Source: Bacteroidota bacterium (GTDB lineage Bacteria; Bacteroidota; Bacteroidia; Chitinophagales; Chitinophagaceae). From it: DNA of 64,000 nucleotides. Location of the stretch: the NCBI GenBank assembly GCA_016868815.1, contig VGFQ01000003.1:248001-312000 (forward strand), given 5' to 3'. The translations under genes were made by a program, and so were the position numbers. Below, piece after piece: positions 54,910 through 63,860 of the stretch. Under the pieces are notes generated by a model. The model had not been told where the DNA came from. It did not search any database and saw only the letters and a program-made list of their open reading frames with translations. Position 1 is the stretch's first letter, and each line of letters starts with the position of its first letter.

Positions 54910-56721
54910 ATGATCCAGTTTGACATGCCCCGCCAGCCATCTTCCATTATTAAGGTCATCGGTGTCGGTGGCGGCGGCAGTAATGCCGTTAACCATATGC
55001 ACAACCTTGGCATGGAAGGTGTCGACTTTGTCATTTGCAATACCGACGCCCAGGCGCTAAAGGCCAGCAAAGTGCCGCACAAGATCCAGCTCGGGCCAGG
55101 CCTGACGCAAGGTTTGGGGGCCGGCATGAACCCTGCCATCGGCCGCCAGGCAACGGAAGAGAGCCTTGAGGAGATCCGGCAGTTGCTGGAAGGGAATACC
55201 AAGATGGCCTTCATCACCGCGGGTATGGGCGGGGGGACTGGTACGGGCGGGGCTCCCGTCGTGGCCCGCCTGTGCCGAGAGTTGGGTATCCTGACCGTGG
55301 GGATCGTCACCATGCCCTTCTCCTACGAGATGAAAAAGCGCATGCAACAGGCTGAAGAGGGCATCGCCGGGATGCGACAGTATGTCGACACATTGCTGAT
55401 CATCAGCAATGACAAGCTTCGTCATCAATTCGGGAGCCTGACTTTCAAGGCGGCCTTCTCAACGGCAGACAATGTGCTGGCGACAGCCACTCGTTGCATC
55501 ACGGAAGTCATCTCAAATCGTGGGCATATCAATGTGGATTTCGCAGACGTCTGTACTGTCATGCGCAATGGCGGAATGGCCATCCTAGGGAGCGCCCGGG
55601 CAGAAGGGGACGACAGGGCCCTGCGCGCGATCGAGCAAGCCATCCATTCTCCTCTGCTGAACGAGAACGATATACACGGTGCCAAATGGGTGCTCATTAA
55701 CATCAACTCCTCCGAGGGTGACTATGAATTTACAGTCGATGAGGTGGAGACCATCCAGCAATACCTGCAAACTCATGCTGGCAGGGACTACGACCTCTTC
55801 ATGGGGCTTGGCTATGACAACTCGCTGGGGGCCCAAATTGGCATCACCATCATCGCCACCGGCTTCCATGGTACGGTTTCCACCGATTCCGATCTCCCTG
55901 CCAGCCAGACAGCCAGCAACTCCCCCACGGAAGAGGCTCCTGTCATCCTGCAACTGGGAGATCCTATAGAAGCTCCCTCACCCGAGCAGATGCATCCTGC
56001 AGCACCCAGCATCCCACAAAGCGCCGAGGATTTCATGCCGACCCTGGTGGAGTGGACGCCCTATCCTGCGACGGAGATGCCTTCCTCCTTGACGTGGAGA
56101 AAGGAGGAGATCATTGCACATACATCCACCGCCCAGCCATCTTTGGTCCGACAAACTGTTTTCGATCTCGATGGCAGCCTGGTGAGTCCGGCAGAGAAAA
56201 CGGCATTGTCTGAAGATGCCATCCTGCCTGCTTCAGAGGGTTTTCTTGCGAAGCCAGCCCAGATTTATGTGGAGCGGGAGGAACAGCCTGCTGTTGCTCT
56301 GGTTACCCCTCAGACGACTGATCTGACAGCCGAAAGCCAGGTCCAGGAGCCAGAGGCCGAGATGCGTCTAGTCATCCGAGAGCATCCTGTGGTCGACAGC
56401 TACCTGGATGCAACAACACCATCTTCCAATGTGTCTGGCAATTTGACGAAGTCCGATGAGACAGAAGAACTCAAAAGACAGAAGGCACTTCGGGAGAGCA
56501 AGCTTCGCAACTTATCGTTCAAGAACATGGGGCTAGCCGATGCCAAGAATGAGATTGAGTATATCCCTGCCTTCATTCGCCGCGGCACCCAAGACAGAGG
56601 CAGCCAGTCCGCCGGCCAGGAGCAGATATATAGTCAGCTGACAGTGAAGGCGGATGAAGAAAAAGAGAAGATCTATCTGAGTTCACTCAATACATTCCTG
56701 GATGGCAAGAAGCCTGACTGA
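54910..56721 (+). CDS. ftsZ: Cell division protein FtsZ with extended C-terminal region
   Basis: A 603-residue tubulin homologue forming the division ring. The GTPase core covers about residues 1-325: GVGGGGSNAVNHM, the tubulin signature GMGGGTGTGGAPV (about 104-116) and the T7-loop region. The remaining ~275 residues are unusually long compared with E. coli (383 aa total). They contain a Pro/Glu/Thr-rich, presumably disordered linker, a basic helix (LKRQKALRESKLRNLSF), a conserved-looking IPAFIRR stretch and a coil-like end. Long FtsZ tails are usual in Bacteroidota. It is the last gene of the dcw run. Confidence 0.96.
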   Translation: MIQFDMPRQPSSIIKVIGVGGGGSNAVNHMHNLGMEGVDFVICNTDAQALKASKVPHKIQLGPGLTQGLGAGMNPAIGRQATEESLEEIRQLLEGNTKMAFITAGMGGGTGTGGAPVVARLCRELGILTVGIVTMPFSYEMKKRMQQAEEGIAGMRQYVDTLLIISNDKLRHQFGSLTFKAAFSTADNVLATATRCITEVISNRGHINVDFADVCTVMRNGGMAILGSARAEGDDRALRAIEQAIHSPLLNENDIHGAKWVLININSSEGDYEFTVDEVETIQQYLQTHAGRDYDLFMGLGYDNSLGAQIGITIIATGFHGTVSTDSDLPASQTASNSPTEEAPVILQLGDPIEAPSPEQMHPAAPSIPQSAEDFMPTLVEWTPYPATEMPSSLTWRKEEIIAHTSTAQPSLVRQTVFDLDGSLVSPAEKTALSEDAILPASEGFLAKPAQIYVEREEQPAVALVTPQTTDLTAESQVQEPEAEMRLVIREHPVVDSYLDATTPSSNVSGNLTKSDETEELKRQKALRESKLRNLSFKNMGLADAKNEIEYIPAFIRRGTQDRGSQSAGQEQIYSQLTVKADEEKEKIYLSSLNTFLDGKKPD

Positions 56722-56761
56722 AACCTTTTCCGCGGGCCACGATCGCTTCAAGCTTCCATAA

Positions 56762-56769
56762 TATTTTTG
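56762..56769 (+). promoter_or_regulatory. Candidate -7 box before the epimerase gene
   Basis: TATTTTTG matches TAnnTTTG and lies 10 bp before the start codon, which would give a very short leader. A convincing -33 element is not visible, so support is weak. Confidence 0.3.
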
Positions 56770-56779
56770 CATTCTTAGT

Positions 56780-57739
56780 ATGCAGACGGTTTTGATTACG
56801 GGTGGTACAGGATTGATCGGTACGGCGTTGAGCCGTTATCTGCTTGAGGAGGGGTATCATGTCATCATCTTATCCCGCAATCCGAAGGAGACAGCAGCCC
56901 GCCATCGGGTCGCCAGCGCCCAAAATGCTTTTCGGCCCAGTGGGCGGCTGATGCATTCCCGGTGGGACATACAGCGAATGATCATCGACCCAATGGCCAT
57001 CCAAGAGGCAGATTATGTGATTCATCTGGCCGGTGCCGGCGTAGCTGACAAGCGATGGAACCACGCGCGAAAACAAGAGATCCTAGTAAGCCGTACCCGC
57101 AGCAGTGAGCTGCTGGTACAAAGCCTCCAACGTTATACGAACAAAGTCAGGACTGTAATCAGCGCTTCAGCCATTGGGTGGTATGGGCCAGACCAGGGCT
57201 CCCCATTTGTGGAGACAGACCCGGCCAGCCAAGACTTCCTCGGCCAGACATGCTTGCAGTGGGAGCAAAGCATCGAGCCATGCGCGGCAATGGGTAAACG
57301 GCTTGTCAAGCTTCGGCTGGGCATTGTACTCACGACAGAAGGAGGTGCCTTGCGGGCTTTTCGCCAACCGCTCTACCTGGGGGTTGCACCCATCTTGGGC
57401 AGCGGCCGGCAGATGATCAGCTGGGTACATATCTCAGACCTCTGCAAGGCCTTCGGACATGCCCTGGAAAAAGAGTCCATGCAAGGTGCCTACAATGTGA
57501 CGGCGCCTCAGCCAGTCGATAACCAAACCCTAATGCTATCCTTGGCTCGCGCCGTTTGCGGGCGTCGATACCTGCCCATGCATGTGCCAAGCTGGGCGCT
57601 GCGATGGCTGATGGGTGAGATGAGCGTCGAAGTCTTGAAAAGTGCCACGGTCAGCAGTCATAAATTAGAGGCAACCGGCTTTGCTTTCCAGTTTGCTGAT
57701 CTTGATTCGGCCATTCGATCGCTCACCAAGCCCTGTTGA
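56780..57739 (+). CDS. SDR39U1-type epimerase (TIGR01777 family)
   Basis: A 319-residue extended short-chain dehydrogenase-like protein. The NAD(P) loop is ITGGTGLIGTALSRYLL (about residues 6-22), with VIHLAGAGVADKRW, SASAIGWYGPDQG and SWVHISDLC matching TIGR01777. A C-terminal domain (residues ~250-319) belongs to the family. Substrate is unknown; the E. coli homologue YfcH is uncharacterised. It follows ftsZ by 58 bp and converges on the lytic transglycosylase gene. Confidence 0.88.
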   Translation: MQTVLITGGTGLIGTALSRYLLEEGYHVIILSRNPKETAARHRVASAQNAFRPSGRLMHSRWDIQRMIIDPMAIQEADYVIHLAGAGVADKRWNHARKQEILVSRTRSSELLVQSLQRYTNKVRTVISASAIGWYGPDQGSPFVETDPASQDFLGQTCLQWEQSIEPCAAMGKRLVKLRLGIVLTTEGGALRAFRQPLYLGVAPILGSGRQMISWVHISDLCKAFGHALEKESMQGAYNVTAPQPVDNQTLMLSLARAVCGRRYLPMHVPSWALRWLMGEMSVEVLKSATVSSHKLEATGFAFQFADLDSAIRSLTKPC

Positions 57740-57828
57740 AGGCTGAATATATTTTCTTTCGCTACAACAGGATCTTGCTCAGTCCATCTGCAACATGCTG
57801 TTGGCAGGCTGTAGTGGAGTACAGCCCC

Positions 57829-58905
57829 TCAATCCAATCGCACTGCTGGGAGGACGGTATCGGTGGCGACCCGGTTCATTTCGTAGGTGCCAGGATCCAG
57901 GAGGTAACGGATGGATTCCGCCTGCATGAGCTGTCGCTTTTCGAGGAATGCTTGCAAAGCCGCCTGGGGAAGGATAATGTACCTGTCGTCTTCCCTGGCA
58001 AGATGGTTGAATCCCGGATTTAACTGCTCAAAGAGGTGGATGTCAACACCCAGCATCCCTGCTACGATCAACGAGTGATAGATTCCTGTTATGCCCAGTC
58101 GCTGGGTTTCACCCACCCATTCGGGTGCTGCCAGCGGCGAGGGTAGGAGCAGTCCCGTGGTGATGCCTCCTCTGCCTTCAAGGCAGTAATGCGTGGCAAT
58201 GAATTTTCTGATATGCTTCTGGGTCTCCCTGGGCAGTCGGTGTTCGATGCTCCAGAAATCCGATGGGCCTCCCTGGCGCAGGGAAGCCGACATCCGTCCG
58301 TTCCCGGCATTGAATGCAGCGATGGCCAACAGCCAGTCGCCATACTGCTGTTGCAGCTGCCGCAGGATCTTGGCGGCAGCCTGTGTACTTTTTCGAATAT
58401 CCAGTCGCTCATCCAAGCCCGGACTTACCCGCAATCCCATCGCGCGTGCGGTGACGGGCATCAGCTGCCATGGGCCGGCGGCTCCCATGGGTGACTTCAC
58501 CGTTCGGGAGAGTTTCGATTCAACGATGGCCAGGTACTTCAATTCGATGGGCAGCTTATGGGAGGCAAGGATCTTCTCCATGGTTCGAAGGGTAGCCTGG
58601 TTGCGGGCGCACAGCAGTTGCAAGAAAACCTGGTTCTGATCTACATAATGTCGCACGAAGTCAGCCGCCATTGGATGCAGCCCGGCCATCTCATACCTTA
58701 CCTCCAGGCGGGGGTCGGTCGCCTGCAGAGATTCAGGCAGAAGTTGTTCAGCCAGTTGCTTATGTCCATGGGGGAGGGATGCCATCGGGAAGGGGGGGAA
58801 GGAGTCCTGACAGTCATCCAATCCACCCGCGAATACTGCTGAATTGCAGGCTAAACAGAAGATCAGCGTGGTCAGGTGTTTGATATGGACAGACATTACA
58901 TTCAT
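57829..58905 (-). CDS. Lytic transglycosylase (SLT family, MltD-like)
   Basis: A 358-residue exported muramidase with an N-terminal signal peptide (LTTLIFCLACNSAVFA). The SLT domain (about residues 115-260) has the catalytic Glu in YLAIVESKLSRTVKSP, followed by GAAGPWQLMP and AFNAGNGRM. It cleaves glycan strands to 1,6-anhydro ends in peptidoglycan turnover. The C-terminal region has one motif that could be a degenerate LysM (IYHSLIVAGMLGVDIHLFEQLNP), but no clear LysM array as in MltD. ATG at 58905 or 58896. It is last in the rplS-tatA-gatA series. Confidence 0.85.
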   Translation of the reverse strand: MNVMSVHIKHLTTLIFCLACNSAVFAGGLDDCQDSFPPFPMASLPHGHKQLAEQLLPESLQATDPRLEVRYEMAGLHPMAADFVRHYVDQNQVFLQLLCARNQATLRTMEKILASHKLPIELKYLAIVESKLSRTVKSPMGAAGPWQLMPVTARAMGLRVSPGLDERLDIRKSTQAAAKILRQLQQQYGDWLLAIAAFNAGNGRMSASLRQGGPSDFWSIEHRLPRETQKHIRKFIATHYCLEGRGGITTGLLLPSPLAAPEWVGETQRLGITGIYHSLIVAGMLGVDIHLFEQLNPGFNHLAREDDRYIILPQAALQAFLEKRQLMQAESIRYLLDPGTYEMNRVATDTVLPAVRLD

Positions 58906-58968
58906 CTCGTCTTGGGTTGGTGGAGGCCGGCTAAACAACAACAGGACAGTCTGTTTGTTGGATGCCGC

Positions 58969-60399
58969 TCACTGGTACCATCGCTGACAGCCCTGCAAGA
59001 GGATCTCTTCCTGGTACCGGTCGGCGAGTGCTTGTATACCAAACGGCATGCCATTCGTGTGCTTTCCGATGGGGAAACTTATCCCTGGAATTCCAGCCAA
59101 ATTTGCATATACTGTGAATATGTCGGCTAGGAACATAGAGACGGCATCCTGGCTTTTTTCACCGAACCGAAAGGCGGTCGTGGGGGAGTTGGGGAGGATC
59201 AGCAAGTCGTAGGATTGAAAGAGCTGGCTGGTCTGATCAACAATGGCCTGACGGGCTTGTTGGGCCTTGCTGTAGTATGCGTCGAAATAGCCGGTGCTTA
59301 GGACGAAGGTTCCCAGCATGATGCGTTTTTTTACTTCCCTGCCAAATCCTTCGGAGCGGGATTGCCTGTATAATGCATCCAGGCTGGTCAATGGCTCTTC
59401 GGTACGATGGCCGTAGCGGACGCCATCATAGCGGGCGAGATTGCTAGATGCTTCCGCCGTGGTCAGGATGTAATAGGCAGGCACGATGTAGTCTAGGAAG
59501 TCGACATCAACGCCATCTACCTGGTGACCTTCTTTTGCGCGGGCGGTCAGGAATCGTTCCGCTCCTTCCCGGATTTCCGGGTCCAGCGACGGGTGATCCA
59601 GGGCTTGCCGGAAGTATGCCATCCGCCATGGTCTGCGGGAGGTCAGATGTTTGCTGTAGGCAGGCACTGCCCGAGAGGAGACCGTGGCATCATAGGCATC
59701 TGCCCCGGCGATGACTTCGAGGATCTGGGCCACGTCTTGGGTGGATTTACCCAGGATGCCAATCTGATCGAAGGAGGATGCATACGCGATCAGGCCGTGG
59801 CGGGAAATGCGACCGTAGCTAGGTTTTAGGCCTATGAGGCCACAAAAATCGGCTGGCTGCCGGACGGAGCCACCTGTATCGCTTCCCAGACTGGCCATGC
59901 AAAGGCCGGCTGCCACCGCTGCGGCAGACCCCCCAGAAGAACCCCCAGGTACCCGTTGCTCGTCCAACGGGTTGAGGACTTTCCCATGGCAGGAGTGCTC
60001 ATTGGAAGAACCCATCGCGAACTCGTCGCAGTTGAGGCTACCGATGATCAGAGCCTCTTCTTGAAGCAACCTTTCTACGACCGTGGCATGGAACAGTGGC
60101 CTGAAATCTCTGAGGATGGAAGACCCCGCCGTCAGACGGTGACCCTGGTAGCAGATGACATCTTTGATGCCGATGACGACGCCATGAAGCTTTCCCAGGG
60201 GTTGGCCATCGGCTCGACGCTGATCGAGCTGTCGGGCCCTTTGCAAGACTTCTTCTGAGTAAACGTCTACAAGCGCATTGATATGCGATTGGCTGCTGAT
60301 GCGCTGTAGGTAATGGACAGCCACTGACTCACAAGAGCAGGTGCCCTCCCGAAGACCGGAGTGGTACTCATCTATGGAAACATGCTCATACAAGAGCAA
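58969..60399 (-). CDS. gatA: Asp-tRNA(Asn)/Glu-tRNA(Gln) amidotransferase subunit GatA
   Basis: A 476-residue amidase-signature protein that releases ammonia from glutamine for transamidation of mischarged Glu-tRNA(Gln) or Asp-tRNA(Asn). The catalytic Lys segment is GIKDVICYQGHRLTAGSS (about residue 75), and the Ser-cis-Ser region is VPGGSSGGSAAAVAAGL with GSDTGGSVRQPA. gatB and gatC are not in the window. The start is TTG, with no suitable ATG. It lies between tatA and the lytic transglycosylase gene. Confidence 0.93.
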   Translation of the reverse strand: MLLYEHVSIDEYHSGLREGTCSCESVAVHYLQRISSQSHINALVDVYSEEVLQRARQLDQRRADGQPLGKLHGVVIGIKDVICYQGHRLTAGSSILRDFRPLFHATVVERLLQEEALIIGSLNCDEFAMGSSNEHSCHGKVLNPLDEQRVPGGSSGGSAAAVAAGLCMASLGSDTGGSVRQPADFCGLIGLKPSYGRISRHGLIAYASSFDQIGILGKSTQDVAQILEVIAGADAYDATVSSRAVPAYSKHLTSRRPWRMAYFRQALDHPSLDPEIREGAERFLTARAKEGHQVDGVDVDFLDYIVPAYYILTTAEASSNLARYDGVRYGHRTEEPLTSLDALYRQSRSEGFGREVKKRIMLGTFVLSTGYFDAYYSKAQQARQAIVDQTSQLFQSYDLLILPNSPTTAFRFGEKSQDAVSMFLADIFTVYANLAGIPGISFPIGKHTNGMPFGIQALADRYQEEILLQGCQRWYQ

Positions 60400-60432
60400 G
60401 CATTGGAAAACGGGGGAAGTGCCTTGCCAAGA

Positions 60433-60651
60433 CTACTTGGGCTCTTTTTCTTGCATGCCTTCCTCTATCTCACGTTTTACATTTGACTTGGCGTCATTGA
60501 ATTCGCGGATGCCACGGCCAAGACCTCTCATAAACTCAGGGATTTTACGGCCTCCGAATAAAATCAATACCGCCAGTACGATGAGGATCCACTCTGAGCC
60601 ACCGGGCATGGATATCAGGAAAATAGTTTTGGAACCCATGTTGTCAAACAT
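60433..60651 (-). CDS. tatA: Twin-arginine translocase TatA/E family subunit
   Basis: A 72-residue protein with one N-terminal membrane helix (GGSEWILIVLAVLILFGG), a FGGRKIP hinge and an amphipathic charged helix ending in acid/basic residues (EEGMQEKEPK). It forms the export channel for folded proteins; the oxidoreductase near 26 kb carries a Tat-type signal. The ATG giving MFDNMGS is chosen; an earlier TTG would add 12 residues. tatC is not in the window. It follows rplS by 79 bp and precedes gatA by 33 bp. Confidence 0.92.
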   Translation of the reverse strand: MFDNMGSKTIFLISMPGGSEWILIVLAVLILFGGRKIPEFMRGLGRGIREFNDAKSNVKREIEEGMQEKEPK

Positions 60652-60730
60652 TTGTTGAAAGATACACTTTATGAGCGATGCTGGCAACTTATCAGATAAA
60701 TGAGAACACTTACCTGTCCAGCTAAAAGGA

Positions 60731-61084
60731 TTATTTTACCCGCTTCTCCTGGATACGGGCGCTCTTACCACTGCGGGAGCGGAGGAAATAGAGCTTGGCA
60801 CGACGCACCTTGCCATTTTTATGGACCACCACAGACTCTATGTGTGGGGAGGCAACCGGGAACGTCCTTTCTACTCCCACTCCATCAGACATTTTGCGGA
60901 CGGTGAAGGTGGCCGTGTAGCCTTCTCCCTGACGCTTGATCACATCTCCCTTAAAGCTCTGGATACGCTCCTTGTTTCCCTCTACGATCCTGTAATTGAC
61001 GGTCACATTGTCACCTGCCTTAAACGAAGGAAGAGCACTTTTTGTACCTAGCTGTTCATGAATATATGTAATCGTGGGATTCAT
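60731..61084 (-). CDS. rplS: 50S ribosomal protein L19
   Basis: A 117-residue 50S protein located at the 30S-50S interface. Typical L19 features: [20 protein letters not shown], the [10 protein letters not shown] loop and the basic C-terminus [19 protein letters not shown]. Length matches E. coli (115 aa). The ATG giving MNPTITY is chosen; an upstream in-frame ATG would add 17 residues. It is the first gene after the rny terminator and probably heads the rplS-tatA-gatA-transglycosylase transcript. The usual rimM/trmD neighbours are absent here. Confidence 0.95.
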   Translation of the reverse strand: MNPTITYIHEQLGTKSALPSFKAGDNVTVNYRIVEGNKERIQSFKGDVIKRQGEGYTATFTVRKMSDGVGVERTFPVASPHIESVVVHKNGKVRRAKLYFLRSRSGKSARIQEKRVK

Positions 61085-61133
61085 AATCGGGTATTTGGGG
61101 AGGTGAAGGTATGCCAAAAAAGGGATTTCTGCC

Positions 61134-61168
61134 AAGAAAATCCCACCCTCTGGGCGAGGGTGGTGGGA
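61134..61168 (-). terminator. Rho-independent terminator of rny
   Basis: On the minus strand ACCCTC-GCCCAGAG-type pairing forms a GC-rich stem (CCACCCTC / GAGGGTGGG) followed by ATTTTCTT. It lies in the 91-bp gap between the rny stop and the rplS start, separating the two transcripts. Confidence 0.7.
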
Positions 61169-61175
61169 AAAGAGG

Positions 61176-62747
61176 TCAACGAGCTACATTCACAGAGCGT
61201 TTCTCTCGGATGACGGTCACTTTTATCTGCCCGGGATAGGTCATCTCATTTTGGATTTTCTGAGCCATTTCAAAACTTAGGCGTTCACTTTCACCATCGC
61301 TCATCTTATCAGCTTCTACGATGACCCTTAATTCTCGGCCTGCTTGGATGGCATAGGCTTTTTCTACGCCGCCATAGCTAAGGGCAAGGTTTTCGAGGTC
61401 TCTGATACGCTGTATATATTGTTGCATGATCTCCCTCCTTGCACCGGGCCGCGCCCCGCTGATGGCATCGCAAGCCTGGACGATAGGGGATATGACGTAT
61501 TGCATCTCCGTCTCATCGTGGTGGGCGGCAATGGCATTGACCACGGCAGGGTTTTCTCCATATTTCTCCGCCAGCCGCCCTCCGAGCAGGGCATGGCTCA
61601 GTTCTGTTTCTTCGTCTGGCACCTTTCCGATGTCGTGTAGCAGGCCCGCCCTTTTAGCCAGTTTGGGGTTGAGTCCCAGCTCGGCTGCCATGATACCGCA
61701 GAGGTTGGCCACTTCCCGACTGTGCATCAGCAAGTTTTGACCGTAAGACGACCGGAAGCGCATCTTGCCCACGACCCGTACCAGCTCTTTATGCAGACCG
61801 TGGATGCCCAACTCGATGATCGTACGCTCCCCGATCTCAATAACTTGCTCCTCCAGCTGTCGACGTGTTTTGTCAACCACCTCCTCAATACGGGCCGGGT
61901 GAATTCGTCCGTCCGCCACCAGCCGCTGCAGCGAGAGGCGGGCAATTTCCCGGCGGAGCGGGTCGAAGGAACTCAGGACAATGGCCTCCGGGGTATCATC
62001 CACCACCAAGTCGACCCCAGTGGCAGCCTCTATCGCACGAATATTCCGGCCTTCCCTGCCGATGATTTGTCCTTTGATCTCATCACTTTCGAGATTGAAT
62101 ACGGTCACCGTATTCTCGATGGTCTGTTCCGCTCCCGTCCGCTGGATGGTCTGGATGATGATCTTACGGGCTTCTTTGTTGGCCCGCTGGCGGGCATCTT
62201 CAATGATTTCTTGCTGGAGCGACAGCGCCTTGGTCTGTACCTCCTGCCGCAATGAATCCAATAGTTGAATCTTGGCCTCTTCAGCCGATAGCTGGGCTAT
62301 TTTTTCAAGTCGGCGGATATGCTCTTCTTGGTGTTTTTCGAGTTCGCTGCGCTTCTGGTTTACCACTTCCACCTGCCGGTTGAGTTGATCTTTGATGACA
62401 TCATTCTCTTTTGACTGTTTTTCCAGGTTCTCCAACCGCTGATTGATGCTCTGCTCTTTTTGTTTGACCCGGTTCTCCTGTTCCGCTGCTTTCTTGTTTT
62501 TTTCCAGGAGCTCACGGTCATGCTCGGCCTTCAGTTGGACGAACTTCTCCTTAGCCTCCAATAGCTTTTCCTTGCGCAGGTTCTCTGCCTGCACACCTGC
62601 ATCTGCCAGGATTTTAGCCGACTGCTCCTCCGCTTCTTGGATTTTTCGCTTAGATCCCTTTGAAAAGATCAGCTTTCCAACAATAATGCCCACGATCAGG
62701 GCTACGACGGAGGATATGGCGAGGAGAGTATTCGGGTCGATGGGCAT
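61176..62747 (-). CDS. rny: Ribonuclease Y
   Basis: A 523-residue membrane-anchored endoribonuclease that starts decay of many mRNAs. It has an N-terminal membrane helix ([20 protein letters not shown]), a long coiled coil (about residues 30-200), a KH domain ([18 protein letters not shown]) and an HD domain with [13 protein letters not shown] as metal site. Length is as in Bacillus RNase Y (520 aa). It follows zapA by 106 bp and is followed by a terminator. Confidence 0.95.
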   Translation of the reverse strand: MPIDPNTLLAISSVVALIVGIIVGKLIFSKGSKRKIQEAEEQSAKILADAGVQAENLRKEKLLEAKEKFVQLKAEHDRELLEKNKKAAEQENRVKQKEQSINQRLENLEKQSKENDVIKDQLNRQVEVVNQKRSELEKHQEEHIRRLEKIAQLSAEEAKIQLLDSLRQEVQTKALSLQQEIIEDARQRANKEARKIIIQTIQRTGAEQTIENTVTVFNLESDEIKGQIIGREGRNIRAIEAATGVDLVVDDTPEAIVLSSFDPLRREIARLSLQRLVADGRIHPARIEEVVDKTRRQLEEQVIEIGERTIIELGIHGLHKELVRVVGKMRFRSSYGQNLLMHSREVANLCGIMAAELGLNPKLAKRAGLLHDIGKVPDEETELSHALLGGRLAEKYGENPAVVNAIAAHHDETEMQYVISPIVQACDAISGARPGARREIMQQYIQRIRDLENLALSYGGVEKAYAIQAGRELRVIVEADKMSDGESERLSFEMAQKIQNEMTYPGQIKVTVIREKRSVNVAR

Positions 62748-62853
62748 TTTGGGTCATTTTCACTCTGTGATGGGGCGTTTGTGCGCACTTTCCCCAGTGG
62801 CTCGAAGATACGAAACCAGGCCCAAACCCTGAAACAGGAATCCAGTTGGCCGC

Positions 62854-63159
62854 TCAGGCTGAATCGCCCGACGACTCTAACAAATTGTCGATCAATGTAC
62901 CCAGCGAGGCAAGCTCCTCCGACACTGCACTTATCTCCCCCTGTCCGTTGGGCCCTAGCCTGGATTCCGACAAGTGCCATAACAAGACCATGGCGAGATA
63001 GTCCTGCATGTCCTTTCCGGCGAAGCGGATTTTGAAGTCCTGGATCTGATCATTGATCGCTTTGGCCATCTTTCGCAGCCTTTCCTCATCATTCGGGGCA
63101 ATCAGCACCCGGTAGGCACGGTCGCCGACAGGGATGTTAACAGGGATTGACTGTTGCAT
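62854..63159 (-). CDS. zapA: Cell division protein ZapA
   Basis: A 101-residue ZapA-family protein that bundles FtsZ filaments. It has the N-terminal VNIPVGDRAYRVLI strand pair, a NDEERLRKMAKAINDQI helix and a C-terminal coiled coil of acidic/hydrophobic residues (SEELASLGTLIDNLLESS). ATG at 63159 is used; a TTG precedes it by one codon. The order pheT, coiled-coil protein, zapA, rny is a shared Bacteroidota arrangement. Confidence 0.88.
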   Translation of the reverse strand: MQQSIPVNIPVGDRAYRVLIAPNDEERLRKMAKAINDQIQDFKIRFAGKDMQDYLAMVLLWHLSESRLGPNGQGEISAVSEELASLGTLIDNLLESSGDSA

Positions 63160-63169
63160 CAATTTTTTT

Positions 63170-63567
63170 TTAGAAAATATTTGGGTGTGCGAAAAAAACT
63201 ACGTTTAACATCCTAGCTTCATAGCTTCCATAAGCTTCGACTAATCTGGGATATAGGCTATTTCCTTCATATTGTGTTCTCTGGTCACGGTTGTAACATA
63301 TGGTATCATATCCGCTAAGTTGAGGTTTCCAGTATTCATTGACAGTGCGGTGTTCGATCTGCCAAAGCCCACCAATGCCCGCTTGCACGCGGTGTTGATA
63401 GATGTGGCCCCCATGGGCTATGGTTCCCTGACTCACAAGTTTTTTAAAGGCATACATACTTTTTACTGGCGCGGATGGAACGACTTGCTCTATGGCATAA
63501 ATGCCATAGATCACAAGCACGGGTAATTCGGGAAGAGTGAGCGCATGGTGAAGAGGGTTTGAGGGCT
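63170..63567 (-). ncRNA. Candidate structured RNA (possibly 6S-like) between zapA and the coiled-coil gene
   Basis: A ~400-bp stretch without convincing protein coding. On the minus strand it forms strong hairpins: CTTG-TGAT-CTATGGCAT/ATGCCATAG-AG-CAAG (63484-63517), CCGC/GCGG with nested AGCCCA/TGGGCT pairs, and ATATG/CATAT. Base composition is more AT-rich than the genes around it. In E. coli and others the 6S RNA gene lies directly beside zapA, so 6S is the first candidate, but I cannot confirm the consensus fold. An alternative is a zapA leader. One continuous open frame of 140 codons on this strand has no family similarity that I recognise. Confidence 0.35.
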
Positions 63568-63855
63568 TCATTCTTCGAGTTTGGCTATACATCTGTCGAT
63601 TTCCCGGATGTAGTGTTCGATCACTTTCCCCATTTCCTTGCCTGTTTTATCCGTTGACATACTGGCGCTGGCCTGCAGGATGCCGGCCTGTCTTTCCAGC
63701 ACGGCATTTTTCTCCAGGGCTTGTTCCAAGTACTGGGTCTTCCTGTCCAGCTCATGGCGAAGCCGAACGTTTTCTTTCTGTAAGTTCCGAAAGTCCCTCA
63801 CCAGCCGGGTAAGCTTCTCTGAAATGCGCGATATCTGGTCTGTGATGGGGTCCAT
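63568..63855 (-). CDS. Conserved coiled-coil protein upstream of zapA
   Basis: A 95-residue soluble protein, almost entirely predicted coiled coil (ISEKLTRLVRDFRNLQKENV, LERQAGILQ, EMGKVIEHYIREIDRCIAKL). Its place between pheT and zapA is shared with other Bacteroidota. It resembles small ZapB-like or division-associated coiled-coil proteins in shape, which is a guess. The pheT stop lies 5 bp upstream, so it is co-transcribed with pheT. Confidence 0.75.
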   Translation of the reverse strand: MDPITDQISRISEKLTRLVRDFRNLQKENVRLRHELDRKTQYLEQALEKNAVLERQAGILQASASMSTDKTGKEMGKVIEHYIREIDRCIAKLEE

Positions 63856-63860
63856 AGGTG

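Noticed and set aside
61722..62255. A 177-codon open frame opposite rny
   Set aside because: It is a shadow of the conserved KH/HD coding sequence of RNase Y.
63170..63592. A 140-codon open frame between zapA and the coiled-coil gene
   Set aside because: It overlaps the end of the coiled-coil gene by 24 bp, has AT-rich composition unlike neighbouring genes and no recognisable motif; the hairpins fit a non-coding element better. Not fully excluded.
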